Positions 35,473-45,003 are shown, counted from the first letter of the stretch. The stretch: 64,000 nt of DNA from Mermis nigrescens (GCA_036768485.1 JAVLUZ010000142.1:10717456-10781455), one strand, 5' to 3'. Numbers and translations: made by a program. Notes: a model not told the origin generated them from the letters alone.

Positions 35473-36252
35473 TTACAGCCGATACCTGAAATGCATTTTA
35501 ACAATTGTTTTGCCAAATTCAAAAGGCACAGGTTTATCTTGATCACTTTTAATGTTCACTTCAATGGTATTGAATGATTTTTTGAGCACAGGTATATAAT
35601 GTGGACTAATATATGCGTGATTAACAATATCCATATATTTTCCTTCTATATTCACAACCTGCAGAAGCGGTGCAAAAACATTTCCAACGATTTGAGGCTC
35701 AACTATATCGCAATATACGTAAAAGTTGTGCATTCCACCTAGCATGTCGGGTGAATGGTGCGCAACTATGTTTAATTCTTTTTTCACAGTATAATCTATA
35801 TTGCTAAGCTGGCTCTCTAGAAATCCTAGCATATACATTAAATGCTTTGTCAGCTTTACACTTTGAATATATTCAGTATTGATTGTTAAGTTACAAAATT
35901 TCCTATTTTCATCATACTTTATGCCAAAATATTGCATGTAATCAAATTTGTCTATTTGGCTAACTGTTTTTATTCCATTCCTCATGGTTTGGATGAGGTC
36001 ATGTATATTTAAATATCTTGCTCGAGGAATAAGCAATTTTTGTCGCACATTGTTTTTGATGTCATAAAACTGTATCATATTCTGCTCCTCGGCAACATTG
36101 TGCCATGTATTTGCATAAATTATTTCAGCTAACCCAACCTCCCAGTCGCCAGTTAATGCGATTTGTCTAGGCAGATTGGTAACAAATGTGGCTGCAGTAT
36201 TTGTTTCTTGTGAATTGCTCGGAAGCGTTATGTAAAACTGTTTCATATCCAT
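35473..36252 (-). CDS. Polinton candidate minor capsid (penton/vertex) protein
   Basis: 259 aa, intact. It begins MDMKQFYITLPSNSQ and continues with NLPRQIALTGDWEVGLAEI, a signature I associate with a conserved Polinton protein that neighbours the major capsid protein and is predicted to form the vertex (single jelly-roll) subunit. That role is from family knowledge, not from visible catalytic motifs. The start may be Met1 or Met3 (36246); a TATAAATA box at 36279-36286 fits either. It lies 4 bp after the protease gene on the same strand, within the capsid module. Confidence 0.65.
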   Translation of the reverse strand: MDMKQFYITLPSNSQETNTAATFVTNLPRQIALTGDWEVGLAEIIYANTWHNVAEEQNMIQFYDIKNNVRQKLLIPRARYLNIHDLIQTMRNGIKTVSQIDKFDYMQYFGIKYDENRKFCNLTINTEYIQSVKLTKHLMYMLGFLESQLSNIDYTVKKELNIVAHHSPDMLGGMHNFYVYCDIVEPQIVGNVFAPLLQVVNIEGKYMDIVNHAYISPHYIPVLKKSFNTIEVNIKSDQDKPVPFEFGKTIVKMHFRYRL

Positions 36253-36256
36253 TTTT

Positions 36257-36673
36257 TTATAACCTTAGTTTATTAAAATATTTATAAATTTTTTTACTGA
36301 GCATAGATAGAACAATGTTTGTGAAACTTATGCCTTTGCTCATGCAGACCAAAAAGTAGATACACATATGACCACAGCTGATTGAGAAAAGCCCTTGTAC
36401 TCGCATATTATTGTATGTAAATGAGAGCGCATTATCAGAAATGTATTTATGCAATTGCACAGGTGGTTCTAAGCCATAGCTGTCAAAATAGTTGCAATGC
36501 TTCTTATTTTGAAAATAAATTGCGACCCAGTGTGATCCTGGTTCCTCACTGGGGTCCAAATTTACAACTAGAGCCGCAGGGTAGGTTCTTATAGGTGGCA
36601 GACGATCTATTGGGAAAACGCCTGCAAATGTATTATTATGTTTGAGAATTTTGAATATTTCAATAGTGTTCAT
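36257..36673 (-). CDS. Adenovirus-type cysteine protease (capsid maturation protease)
   Basis: 138 aa, intact. The catalytic layout of adenain/Ulp1-like proteases is visible: His48 in PGSHWVAIYF, Asp64 in YFDSYG, Gln93 in RVQG and Cys100 in SISCGHMC. The Gln-Cys spacing of seven is as in adenain. In Polintons and adenoviruses this enzyme cleaves capsid and core precursors during assembly. It overlaps nothing and sits between the major capsid gene (3 bp upstream) and the candidate vertex protein gene. No strong TATAAATA box precedes it, so it may be made from the capsid transcript. At 138 aa it is short compared with roughly 200 aa for adenain. Confidence 0.85.
   Translation of the reverse strand: MNTIEIFKILKHNNTFAGVFPIDRLPPIRTYPAALVVNLDPSEEPGSHWVAIYFQNKKHCNYFDSYGLEPPVQLHKYISDNALSFTYNNMRVQGLFSISCGHMCIYFLVCMSKGISFTNIVLSMLSKKIYKYFNKLRL
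36279..36286 (-). promoter_or_regulatory. TATA box of the candidate vertex-protein gene
   Basis: TATAAATA on the - strand, 34 nt upstream of the 36252 ATG, inside the 3' end of the protease gene. Confidence 0.55.
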
Positions 36674-36675
36674 GT

Positions 36676-37968
36676 TTATGCATCATAGTCATGAAACGTG
36701 TTTCGGTTTTTATCAATCATTATTAAGTTATCAAATTCAGCATATATAATGATTTCAATGCCAGAATCGGGCAAATTCTCAGAAAACCTAACAGCGATGC
36801 TTGTTGTTCCTTCACGGACTAGGTCCCAGTGTCCTCCATCATCTGCATCAGGAGTCAAATCGAACACAAAGAAGCAGTGACTTGTTTTAAAATCTTCTCT
36901 GCTAATGAAATTACCTTCATGCCCAATATCTAATGCATCAAACATCTGAGTATAGGCTTGCAAGTACCTGTCATGTTTAAATGAAATGCTGAGTGGGTAA
37001 GCAGGATATGTTATACCTCCACACGTTACTTTTACATCATTTATGCTGAACGGTTTGAAGTTGAAAGGCGATTTTGCTAGATTGCCTCGATAAGCACTGC
37101 CTTCAACACAAGCAAACACTATACGCCTAGGCAGCTGACCAGTAAACAATGTATAATTGGGCGTTTCTCTAGCAGGATTTGAAATGTGCAAATTAGTCAA
37201 AGCTACTCTCCTTATAGGATATTTTGCTGTATAGGAAAGCATTGTTTGCTCAAGAGCTAAATTCACAGTGTCCAAAACCTCAACTTTTCGAATAAAAAAT
37301 TTCATTTGTGAGACTTTCAAGTCAAGGCTGACATCCTCAAAGCACTGCAAAACAAATGCATTATTATTTCTGTGTAATTCTAGGCGGAAATCGGTAAAAT
37401 TAACTAAATATCTGTCTTGCAAGAACATGTCAATGTGCAGTGGGGCCGCAACTTCCACAACATTTTCATCTTTGAACATTTTTGAACGTTTTTTGAAAGC
37501 TTCATTGTCTTTTGTGTCAACATCACTTCCACCTTCGTGAAAGTACAGCGCAGATTGCAAATGCGAATGCTTGGCATCATACCCATAATTTAATTCGGTT
37601 TCAAAATACGATCTATATGCATATTTATCAGAGCTGTCAAAAACTAATTTGCCTCCTAAAAAGCATTTTACCTGCTTAAAGAAAGTCTTACCAATAAGAT
37701 TGATAGGCGCATAGTCAGGCACTGCTGCTCCAGCAGCAACTACTGGTTTTTTGATTCTCAGTAGCATGTAAATGTAGTTTTTATTGAGCTGAATGTAATG
37801 TGGATCAGGAGGTACTCTAAATTCATATGGTCCCTCATTAGTAATAGGATTTGTAGGTTGAATTTCATGCCAAAAACCACGCTTTATCACTACTTGAGTA
37901 GGAGGGACCGTAAAAAGGTCCAGTTCAGTCTTGGTACTGGGGATAGATTTTCCGTTTACGAGAGCCAT
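36676..37968 (-). CDS. Polinton major capsid protein (double jelly-roll)
   Basis: 430 aa if translation starts at the second Met (37968, MALVNG); an upstream in-frame Met at 37989 lies too close to the TATA box. The N-terminus contains ELDLFTVPPTQ and GFWHEIQPTNPI, blocks shared with the capsid-like proteins of animal Polintons. Downstream GKTFFKQVKCFLGGKLV, YRSYFETELNYG and LQSALYFHEGG fit the same family. It forms the hexagonal capsomers in family knowledge. Its 5' end overlaps the preceding 149-aa gene by 44 nt. The gene is uninterrupted, so the capsid could still be coded. Confidence 0.85.
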   Translation of the reverse strand: MALVNGKSIPSTKTELDLFTVPPTQVVIKRGFWHEIQPTNPITNEGPYEFRVPPDPHYIQLNKNYIYMLLRIKKPVVAAGAAVPDYAPINLIGKTFFKQVKCFLGGKLVFDSSDKYAYRSYFETELNYGYDAKHSHLQSALYFHEGGSDVDTKDNEAFKKRSKMFKDENVVEVAAPLHIDMFLQDRYLVNFTDFRLELHRNNNAFVLQCFEDVSLDLKVSQMKFFIRKVEVLDTVNLALEQTMLSYTAKYPIRRVALTNLHISNPARETPNYTLFTGQLPRRIVFACVEGSAYRGNLAKSPFNFKPFSINDVKVTCGGITYPAYPLSISFKHDRYLQAYTQMFDALDIGHEGNFISREDFKTSHCFFVFDLTPDADDGGHWDLVREGTTSIAVRFSENLPDSGIEIIIYAEFDNLIMIDKNRNTFHDYDA

Positions 37969-38374
37969 TTTTTTGTTTTGAAAAAGCATCTATCATGCTA
38001 GTATTTATAGACTTTGGGCGGCTACCAAGACCCTCTCCTTGCTGCTGCTGAAGGGCATGAGAGGCTTCATCAAACAATTGAGCAGCTTCTCGCTTTGAGT
38101 GTTCTTTAGTAGACTCAAAAAGCGGTTTTCCCTGGGCCAAATCAGACGCTATGTTTGAACCTGCAACTAGAGCATGTTTTCCAACTCGCTTACCAATTGA
38201 CTGCAAAACTGGGACTGCCATTCTAAAAAGCGAACGGAAAAAACTGCCAAGACCTACGCCCCGCTGGTATGGGATGCCTTTATACCCTTCCAACCCATAG
38301 CCTGTTTGGGCAGCCTGCCCTGTGTAGTAGTCCAACCAAATGTTGTAATCGTTAGGATTGAATTGAACGTGCAT
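37925..38374 (-). CDS. Polinton core/capsid-associated protein (adenovirus pVI/pX-like candidate)
   Basis: 149 aa, intact. Features: GYKGIPYQRGVGLGSFFRSL, then an amphipathic stretch (MAVPVLQSIGKRVGKHAL), a charged linker, a QQQQ run and a basic C-terminus (KNGSRKRKIYP). The RG.GLG..F..LFR..PVL pattern is a recurrent one in Polinton/adintovirus genomes next to the capsid gene, where it is thought to be a membrane-active or DNA-condensing virion protein. The assignment is by pattern only. The promoter box at 38413-38420 overlaps the stop codon of the upstream gene. Confidence 0.6.
   Translation of the reverse strand: MHVQFNPNDYNIWLDYYTGQAAQTGYGLEGYKGIPYQRGVGLGSFFRSLFRMAVPVLQSIGKRVGKHALVAGSNIASDLAQGKPLFESTKEHSKREAAQLFDEASHALQQQQGEGLGSRPKSINTSMIDAFSKQKNGSRKRKIYPQYQD
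38002..38009 (-). promoter_or_regulatory. TATA box of the major capsid gene
   Basis: TATAAATA in the 12-mer TCTATAAATACT (38000-38011, - strand); its 5' end is 41 nt upstream of the 37968 ATG. It lies inside the 149-aa coding region. Confidence 0.7.
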
Positions 38375-38412
38375 TTTTGTAATTTTGTTTTGAATAAATT
38401 ATATGTGATAAG

Positions 38413-38420
38413 TATTTATA
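38413..38420 (-). promoter_or_regulatory. TATA box of the 149-aa core protein gene
   Basis: TATAAATA in TCTATAAATACT (38411-38422, - strand), 46 nt upstream of the 38374 ATG. The TAA stop of the 182-aa gene is part of the box. Confidence 0.7.
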
Positions 38421-38964
38421 GACTTTCATCCCAGTCGAATTCCCCACCTGCAGCAAAAATCTCCTTACCTTGTCTATTTACTATACTTTCCAGTGGAACA
38501 TTTGTGCGATTAAACACTTTCAGCAATTCTTTTGTGCCAGGGTGCCTGCTTATTTTCTTACGCTCACGTGCAAGATCATTAACTAAATCTGTAATGTTTG
38601 AGCCTTCAATTCTATTGCCATCTATCACAAGCTCACCATTAGGCTCAATTTCAATAAATGGGTTTGTACGAATGTAGTGAAGAAGGAGTTTTGCCTTTGG
38701 GATCTGATTTTTTGGCATACCAACAAGCACATCTTCATCACTCAATGCATTCTTTGTATCTTCAACTATACTAGCTCTATATGGCTGCTGCTTTTGTTCA
38801 TATATTCGTTTAAATCTGTTAAGCACCTGATTGTATTTCATGAGTTTTATTTCAGGAGCTATACGTTTGCTATGCAAAACTTTTTGCATTTCATTATCCA
38901 AGGAATCTAGCACAACATCAATAGGTTTAGTCCGCTCGCTGATTCCAGCGGGTATAAGAATCAT
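38416..38964 (-). CDS. Polinton protein of unknown function, 182 aa
   Basis: Intact frame ending in EFDWDESL. Mostly helical, charged: a Lys/Arg-rich central part (NQVLNRFKRIYEQKQQ), then VGMPKNQIPKAKLLLHYIR and a glycine/asparagine turn. It lies between the core-type protein gene and the broken GG-motif gene on the same strand, a position held in other Polintons by a conserved unnamed virion protein. I do not recognise a catalytic motif. Only a weak TATA-like sequence precedes the ATG. Confidence 0.6.
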   Translation of the reverse strand: MILIPAGISERTKPIDVVLDSLDNEMQKVLHSKRIAPEIKLMKYNQVLNRFKRIYEQKQQPYRASIVEDTKNALSDEDVLVGMPKNQIPKAKLLLHYIRTNPFIEIEPNGELVIDGNRIEGSNITDLVNDLARERKKISRHPGTKELLKVFNRTNVPLESIVNRQGKEIFAAGGEFDWDESL

Positions 38965-38978
38965 TTTTTCAGTATGTT

Positions 38979-39076
38979 TTATTTTCTACCAGCTATTGCA
39001 TCAGCTAATAAACTACCAGCTATTGTAAGTATAGGAGTAAGTAACAGAGGAAGAAAACCACCTTCCTGTATTATAA
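38979..39076 (-). pseudogene. C-terminal fragment of a disrupted Polinton gene (GG-motif protein)
   Basis: On the - strand this encodes EGGFLPLLLTPILTIAGS and a short tail ending at the TAA of 38979-38981. The hydrophobic GGFLP segment is a conserved C-terminus of a small Polinton protein. The N-terminal part lies beyond repeat X at 43542-43794; repeat X (39077-43538) separates the two with TAA duplicated at both sides. Confidence 0.75.
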
Positions 39077-42000
39077 TACTAGCAAAGAAAAATGCTCCGA
39101 TGGAACAAAAAAGATGAATATACTTGGAATTGTGGATTATTAAGGATGTAAAAGGAGGGGACTAGGAAGAATCTACCTAAAGTCGCAAAATCTGCTAAAA
39201 ATAACACTTTCTCTAAACAACGCAAAAAATCGAAGTATATTCTGCGGCCTCTAAAAAGTGTCTTTTTTAAATAATATTCAAAATTTCAGATAATAAACGA
39301 AATCTATAATGTTTCCTTTTTTTAAATTGCTGGCAAGTAGCAACACTGACTAGCTTCGTATCCTGATTGAAAGAAAACTTAGTGGTATTGTATTTAAAGT
39401 TGTTTTATTTTGCTATGAGCATTATAGCAAGCAAAGCAGGGGCCGATTGATTAGTGCACACAATCGTTACGGGCATGCTAGTGTACCTACATTTAGTCTG
39501 TTTCAAGTCAACTCACGCGTTTCCTACTGTTTTGAACCAACAATTCTTGCAATTGTTTTGGATGCATCGATGTTTGCTATTTCATTCAATTGGCTTAGAA
39601 AGACTGTTACTCGATATCATTTCCCATAGCTGCTGCATAGCTAACGTGCTGCTTTTTCAATCATTTTTATGGTTAAATATTTATTCTAATGTGTTGACCG
39701 CAGAATATACTTCGATTTTTTGCGTTGTTTAGAGAAAGTGTTATTTTTAGCAGATTTTGCGACTTTAGGTAGATTCTTCCTAGTCCCCTCCTTTTACATC
39801 CTTAATAATCCACAATTCCAAGTATATTCATCTTTTTTGTTCCATCGGAGCATTTTTCTTTGCTAGTACCCTACTTTTAATTAGCATGATTTCAGTGCAT
39901 CTGTCAGCAAACACATACAGTAACATACCACAATAATGACAGCAGTCCAAGAACGCGGAAAACAATATTGTTCTTAACATAAATTAATTGCCTCTAAATT
40001 TAAAAAATATTGTTTTAAAAAAAGACTCCCTAGATTTTATAACCGTCTACCTTTTGAAATCAATCAGACTGCATAGAATTTAAAACTGAGTTAGATATGC
40101 TCTTGATTGTCGGAAGTATTAAGTTTACTATTTTTTATTAGCTATAGTAAATATATGTTACATTCTAAACAGTCCTGTAAGTTATAGAGGTCGTTCCACA
40201 TTCAAATTAACTTGGAAACGACATATAACGTACCTACGGGACTTACTTAAGTACCTGGCTACACTTAGCGCTGGTCAGGTTGCTAGGGCGAAACGCCGGA
40301 CTCAACCACACGACCCTCAATAACTACGGTCTCAAACTCCTCGGACCTAAATTCGTCCGTACCTACGGAGCTATTGGCAGCTATGCCCTAAAAACCTAAC
40401 GCAGTAGTAATTAAGTAACCCCGGAATTTCGCCCTAGGTCAGTTGACCTATTTTGGACCAAAATAATAATTAACGCAAAAAGCTTTGTTAACTTGCTTTC
40501 GCCAGAGAATACCTATGGCGAAAAACTATTTCTTTTCTGGTTCCTACGAGCACAATGAACAATGAAAACAACAAAAAAGAGCTCTCAACCAGCCAGTCAT
40601 CTTACATAAAAATTATGAAATAATTTTTATGATTTTTAAATTGAAATTTGGGTGTTTGAATTTGCGATAAAGAAAATAATCAAAAGACAGTCACTTGGAT
40701 TATTTAAGCCGAGTAATAAAATAAGGGCCGTCCACCAATTCCGAACTAAACGCGATTGATCACTATGAAAAAGTTTTGAAAAATGAGCTTGCTAAGCGAG
40801 AGTTGTAAACCAAGAGAAACTTAAAGTTTAAACCTACCATTAAATTATGAAGAGAATTGTAAAAGATTTTAAACTTTAAGAAAATTGAAAAAGGTGGGAT
40901 GTTGGTAAATTAAAAAACAAAGTTTTTCGGCAAAAATTCCAAAATTTCACGCAAATATCAAGTGTAAGGAACACTAACGCTCAGATTTGGTAGTAAAATA
41001 AATTTGTAGTATAAACTACATATTAACAACAAATGAATTGTGCAAACTTTACAAAACTACTAAGTGTAGAGAATACTAACAGTCAGATTCCCAATTCTGA
41101 TTTTACGTAGAAAAAAACTAGAATTTTACTTTATTTTTATCCTATTCGACCTCGCCCGACTTCTGAACAGAGAAAGTGGCGAACAAAAAATGTACAAACA
41201 CGTATTTTCCACTGTCCACCACATTGTAAACTTTAAAAATCTGAACCTAACGCCCATTGAATGTAAATAAATTCGGTTCGGGCCAGTTTGTTGCCCTTTG
41301 ATTGTATTAGGTTTGTATGTGCCAAACTTATGTTCCGCAAAATATTTGATATGATTTATCAATCAAAATACGAAAAAACCTGTTTTTTTCGCCCACTTTA
41401 CACCTCAGATTTCGAACTTTACACCCTATAAACAACTTCAATATAACGTTTTTTTGAACGCGGCTCGCTTCGACGTGTAGCCATTAGAACTTACTTTATT
41501 TCTATTTTATTTAATTAACCCCAACTTTTGGCAGAGAAATCTTGGACAAAATCTGTTTTTTACTCATCCACTAGAAAGTAAAGTTTAAAACCCTGGTACT
41601 AACTGCGTATTGATTGTAGAAAAGTTTGCTGGTAAGCACAAGATAGCCCTTGATCCGAAGTACATTTCTGTCAGAAAAAATTTCTAGTCGGATTCGTAAT
41701 TTTGATATTGCTCCGATATTACTTTCAACATTTATGGAAAAATGAGTCTCCATAATGTTTTAAAGACAAATAAACATTAGGTTTAAACCACTTTGCAATA
41801 CTGCTGAGTGTAAGCAAGCGCGCCCAACTGACGTATATATTTCATTCCCTGTAAATTTTTAGATCTCAGGAAAAAATTTCGGTTTTTGCAATGCTCTAGA
41901 ACAAAGGCTAACATGCAGTGTAAAAAATTACTCGGATATTATGATCAACATTCATGAAAAAATTATGTCTCTACAATGGTCTGAGGACAAATAAACAATG

Positions 42001-43538
42001 AGTGTAAACTACTTCACATCACTTTTGGATGTAAACAAACGCGCCTACGTGACGTCTCACATTTGATCCTTTGAAAATTTTTAGACTCCAGGAAAAAATT
42101 AGGTTTCTGGAATGCTCAAAAACGAAGATAAATACATATGCAGTGTAAACTTCATGTAAACAACTAGTGTAAAGAAAACTTTGGTCAGATTCGTAATTTT
42201 GATATTGTTCCGATATTACGATTAATATTAATGAAAAAATTAAGTCTCCATAATGTTCTATGGGCAAACTAACAATTGGTGTAAACCACTTTACAACACT
42301 GTAGAGTGTAAACATATACGCCAGATTGACATATCATATTTGGTTCCTGGTCCATTTCTAGACTTGATAATCGTGTCCCTGACTCATAACCGGAGAAGCA
42401 GGCAGAAAAAACAAGACAGAAACGCATTTTAAACACCAAATTTTTGACTTTACACTCGCTAAATATTAATGTATTGACAATTTGCTTTGACATGCACCCG
42501 ATATAAAGCACTTTATTTTTATTCTATTGGACTTATCCCGACTTCTGGACGGAGAAAGTGGCGAACAAAAAAGGCAACAAAAACGTATTTTCCATCATTT
42601 GGAACACTGTAAACTTTAAAATTCCGTACCGAACTCCTCATTGAGTTTAAAGAAATTCGGTTTGGTACAATTTGTAGCTTTTAAATCGTAGTACATTCCT
42701 GTGTGCCAAAATTCTCTTGCAAAAATTATTTGGTATGATTTATTAATCGAAATTTGGAAAAAACGTGTTTTTTCGCCCATTTTTCACCACTGATTTCGAA
42801 CGTTACACCCCCATAAATAACTCAATATTGCGTTTTTTAAGTGCGGTTTGCTGCGATGTGTAGCCCCTGAGAGGCACTTCATTACTGCTGTATTTAATTC
42901 ACCCTGACTCATGAGTGGAAAAATTTGGCAGAGAAATATTAGTTAGAATCCGTTTTTTACACCATCCACTAGAGTGTAAACTTTAAACCCCAGGATCTAA
43001 CTCACCATAGAGCATAGAAGAGTTTGCTTATATGCAGAATGTAGCCCTTGATCCGCTCTACATTTCTGTCAGAAAACATTTTGAAAAACTCATAACCGGA
43101 GTTAGTATCGGACATAAGCAGGTTGAAAACTCGACCAAAAAGTGCTTTTTCACCCCCAGATTTTCGCACTCTTTACACTGCCATTCGATAACTAATGCGA
43201 ATTTCAAAAAACAAAAAGATTGCCATCTGTAGAATTCATCCCTCTATTATCCTATGCTGTTCAATTCTTCGAGTCATCAATACTCAGTTGTCCACATGCC
43301 GCAGTAAAAAGGTCCCAAAATTTGCCCTATGTTATAACGTTACACAAAAACTTTACACCTTCTTCACACAGTCAGTTTTGAGTTTCAAGAAAAACAAAAA
43401 ACACGAGCAGCGAATTTTTTTATTATCTTTCTTTTAAAAAAACCGCACCTTCCAGAAGTGTCCCGTTATAGCTGTAGGGGGGTGCACAGGTGTTAGGGGT
43501 ACCCAAGTATATTATAGGTAACGCGCTAACGCGCTACC
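39077..43538. repeat. Repeat X, copy 2, inserted into the Polinton
   Basis: It begins TACTAGCAAAG with the long fold-back (39077-39868) and ends with the terminal hairpin TAGGTAACGCG..CGCGCTACCTA (43515-43540, which includes the TSD). Flanking TAA at 39074-39076 and 43539-43541 is a 3-bp duplication; removing the element and one TAA makes the disrupted gene collinear again. Inside, GTGTAAA..TTTACAC palindromes and blocks shared with copy 1 occur in reverse order. A segment at about 40210-40640 seems to be a further insertion. No coding region was recognised. Confidence 0.8.
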
Positions 43539-43541
43539 TAA

Positions 43542-43794
43542 GATCTTTCTTTTGTTTTGTAGTCGCCTGCTTATTGTTTGCCAGTTATCTAATTTGATTC
43601 TGATATCTTCGAAGTTTATTTATATCCTTTTAATCGAAGGGAATATTACCATTCAGAAAGTTGTTTGCACAGTCACAGAGACAAAGGATTTGATCTTTGC
43701 TGGCAGTATTTATAATAGCGGTTCTTTGAGGTTTTTTTGCTTGACTTAGGAGATGTAAACAACCAATATTGCGTGTTAATCGTTCTTTACCCAT
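43542..43794 (-). pseudogene. N-terminal part of the disrupted Polinton gene (GG-motif protein)
   Basis: The frame starts at ATG 43794-43792, inside the last codons of the ATPase gene, and reads through SKDQILCLCDCANNFLNGN, a conserved small-protein signature (paired Cys residues then a GN turn). It then hits in-frame stop codons (the first TAA at 43630-43632, a second about 45 nt later) before reaching repeat X. So this gene carries both nonsense mutations and a 4.46-kb insertion. Its TATA box is at 43820-43827. Confidence 0.75.
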
Positions 43795-44438
43795 TTTTTT
43801 GTCGCAATATCTCTACTAGTATTTATAGATTTCTGCATATAAACAGTTGGATGCCTGCTAAAAATATTTGTTTTAAGACTGAGCTCATCTCTAGTATTTT
43901 GAGTTAGATCAATTAAAAGGTAACCATGTGGCTGAGAAGTAGCATCAGAATAAGCTTCTAGAAAATATTTAGCGTTGGCAGGATAGAGCTGTCTGGAAAG
44001 CATTTGTGCCTGTAACTGATCAGCAGGGTGTTTGAATAAAACTATATAATCAGAGTTGATGCGTGAAGTTCTTAGACCATCAAAGAAAACGTTTTGAACA
44101 ATGTGTATAATGCTAATGTTCCAATGATGACAACTCCTTGTAAAAAGTTGCACAATCTGGGCATTACCCTTGCTCTGTTGCATAAGATCATCGAGAATCA
44201 AAAGTTGAGGCACATGACTAAATTGTTTTAGGTAATTAAAATCAGGAAGCCCTTCTATGAATGAAACATCATTTAATTTTTTATAAAGAGGCTGATTTTC
44301 TGCGAAGCACCACCAAATCTTTTTAATTTTAGTATCAATCAGGCATGCTCTATTCTCAATTAATCGCTTGACAAATGTTGTTTTGCCTGACTTTGTTGGT
44401 CCTGAAACAAGGCAGGTGAAAGGATGTTGGAACATCAT
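43776..44438 (-). CDS. Polinton genome-packaging ATPase (FtsK/HerA, A32-like)
   Basis: 220 aa, intact. Walker A is GPTKSGKT (residues 13-20) and Walker B LLILDDL (79-85) with the acidic pair at 83-84. A sensor-like HIVQNVFF follows. Size and motif spacing fit the A32-type ATPases that pump DNA into Polinton, adintovirus and large DNA virus capsids. Start is Met1 or Met2. It is divergently arranged with the TBP gene: the two start codons are 47 nt apart and each has its own TATA box in that gap. Confidence 0.9.
   Translation of the reverse strand: MMFQHPFTCLVSGPTKSGKTTFVKRLIENRACLIDTKIKKIWWCFAENQPLYKKLNDVSFIEGLPDFNYLKQFSHVPQLLILDDLMQQSKGNAQIVQLFTRSCHHWNISIIHIVQNVFFDGLRTSRINSDYIVLFKHPADQLQAQMLSRQLYPANAKYFLEAYSDATSQPHGYLLIDLTQNTRDELSLKTNIFSRHPTVYMQKSINTSRDIATKKWVKND
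43820..43827 (-). promoter_or_regulatory. TATA box of the disrupted GG-motif gene
   Basis: TATAAATA in TCTATAAATACT (43818-43829, - strand), 33 nt upstream of ATG 43794, inside the ATPase coding region. Confidence 0.65.
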
Positions 44439-44447
44439 GGTTTTAGG

Positions 44448-44457
44448 TATAAATATA
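44448..44457 (+). promoter_or_regulatory. TATA box of the TBP-like gene (half of a divergent promoter)
   Basis: TATAAATATA on the + strand, 37 nt upstream of ATG 44485. The partner box for the ATPase gene lies 14 bp away on the other strand. Confidence 0.65.
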
Positions 44458-44471
44458 AGTTTATCAGGAAG

Positions 44472-44479
44472 TATTTATA
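44472..44479 (-). promoter_or_regulatory. TATA box of the ATPase gene (half of a divergent promoter)
   Basis: TATAAATA in TCTATAAATACT (44470-44481, - strand), 41 nt upstream of ATG 44438. Confidence 0.7.
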
Positions 44480-44484
44480 GAAAA

Positions 44485-45003
44485 ATGGTGACTATACAAA
44501 ATATTTTACTGACTACAGCACTACCCCATACGCTTAACCTCGAAGAAATCTACCAGAAATTACCAAAGACTGCACAATACAATTATTTGAGATTTCCAGG
44601 AATTGTATTTCGACTACCTCAGGCAACATTACTGATTTTCAAATCAGGTAAAATTGTATGTGTTGGAGCCAAAACAGTGAAAGATGGTGAAAGTGCTATA
44701 AAAGCAGCTGTAGATGCATTAAATGCTAGAAGTGATGATTTAAAGGTGAAACCCCATATGTTTGCAGGCTCTGCAAATTTAGGGTTCCGCATTAATCTTT
44801 GCAAATTTTATGAGCTGGTGAAAAGAAAATGCATGTATGAAGTGGAATTGTTTCCTGGTTTAATATACAAATTCAGAAATATAACATTTTTGCTGTTCAC
44901 AAGCGGAAAATTGATCCTTACAGGTGCAAAACAGGAGCATGAGTTGCATAGAGCATATAAAATAGTTTCAACAATGCTTGAGAAATGCAGGTTAGATACA
45001 TAA
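44485..45003 (+). CDS. TATA-box-binding protein (TBP) homologue encoded by the Polinton
   Basis: 172 aa, intact: two TBP repeats and no N-terminal extension. Repeat 1 has YLRFPGIVFRL then LLIFKSGKIVCVGAK; repeat 2 has YEVELFPGLIYKF then LLFTSGKLILTGAK. The second is nearly a textbook TBP signature (ELFPGLIY, SGK..LTGAK). All four DNA-kinking phenylalanines are kept (F37, F52, F123, F138), as is the first DNA-contacting Asn (N6 in IQN). The equivalent Asn of repeat 2 is a His (PHM). Both repeats are two residues shorter than cellular TBP between the paired Phe, in the stirrup loop. I chose ATG 44485 because the in-frame sequence upstream belongs to the ATPase region and the TATA box is 37 nt away. 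Role: binding promoter TATA boxes to start transcription; here probably those of the element. Certain as a TBP fold; its specificity is inference. Confidence 0.9.
   Translation: MVTIQNILLTTALPHTLNLEEIYQKLPKTAQYNYLRFPGIVFRLPQATLLIFKSGKIVCVGAKTVKDGESAIKAAVDALNARSDDLKVKPHMFAGSANLGFRINLCKFYELVKRKCMYEVELFPGLIYKFRNITFLLFTSGKLILTGAKQEHELHRAYKIVSTMLEKCRLDT

Noticed and set aside
37925..37989. Upstream start (37989) for the major capsid protein
   Set aside because: Only about 13 nt from the TATA box, ahead of the expected transcript start; the next Met (37968) fits both promoter spacing and family N-termini.
44368..44484. N-terminal extension of the TBP frame into the ATPase gene
   Set aside because: The extension is the antisense of ATPase codons and precedes the TATA box; the ATG at 44485 gives a standard TBP core.
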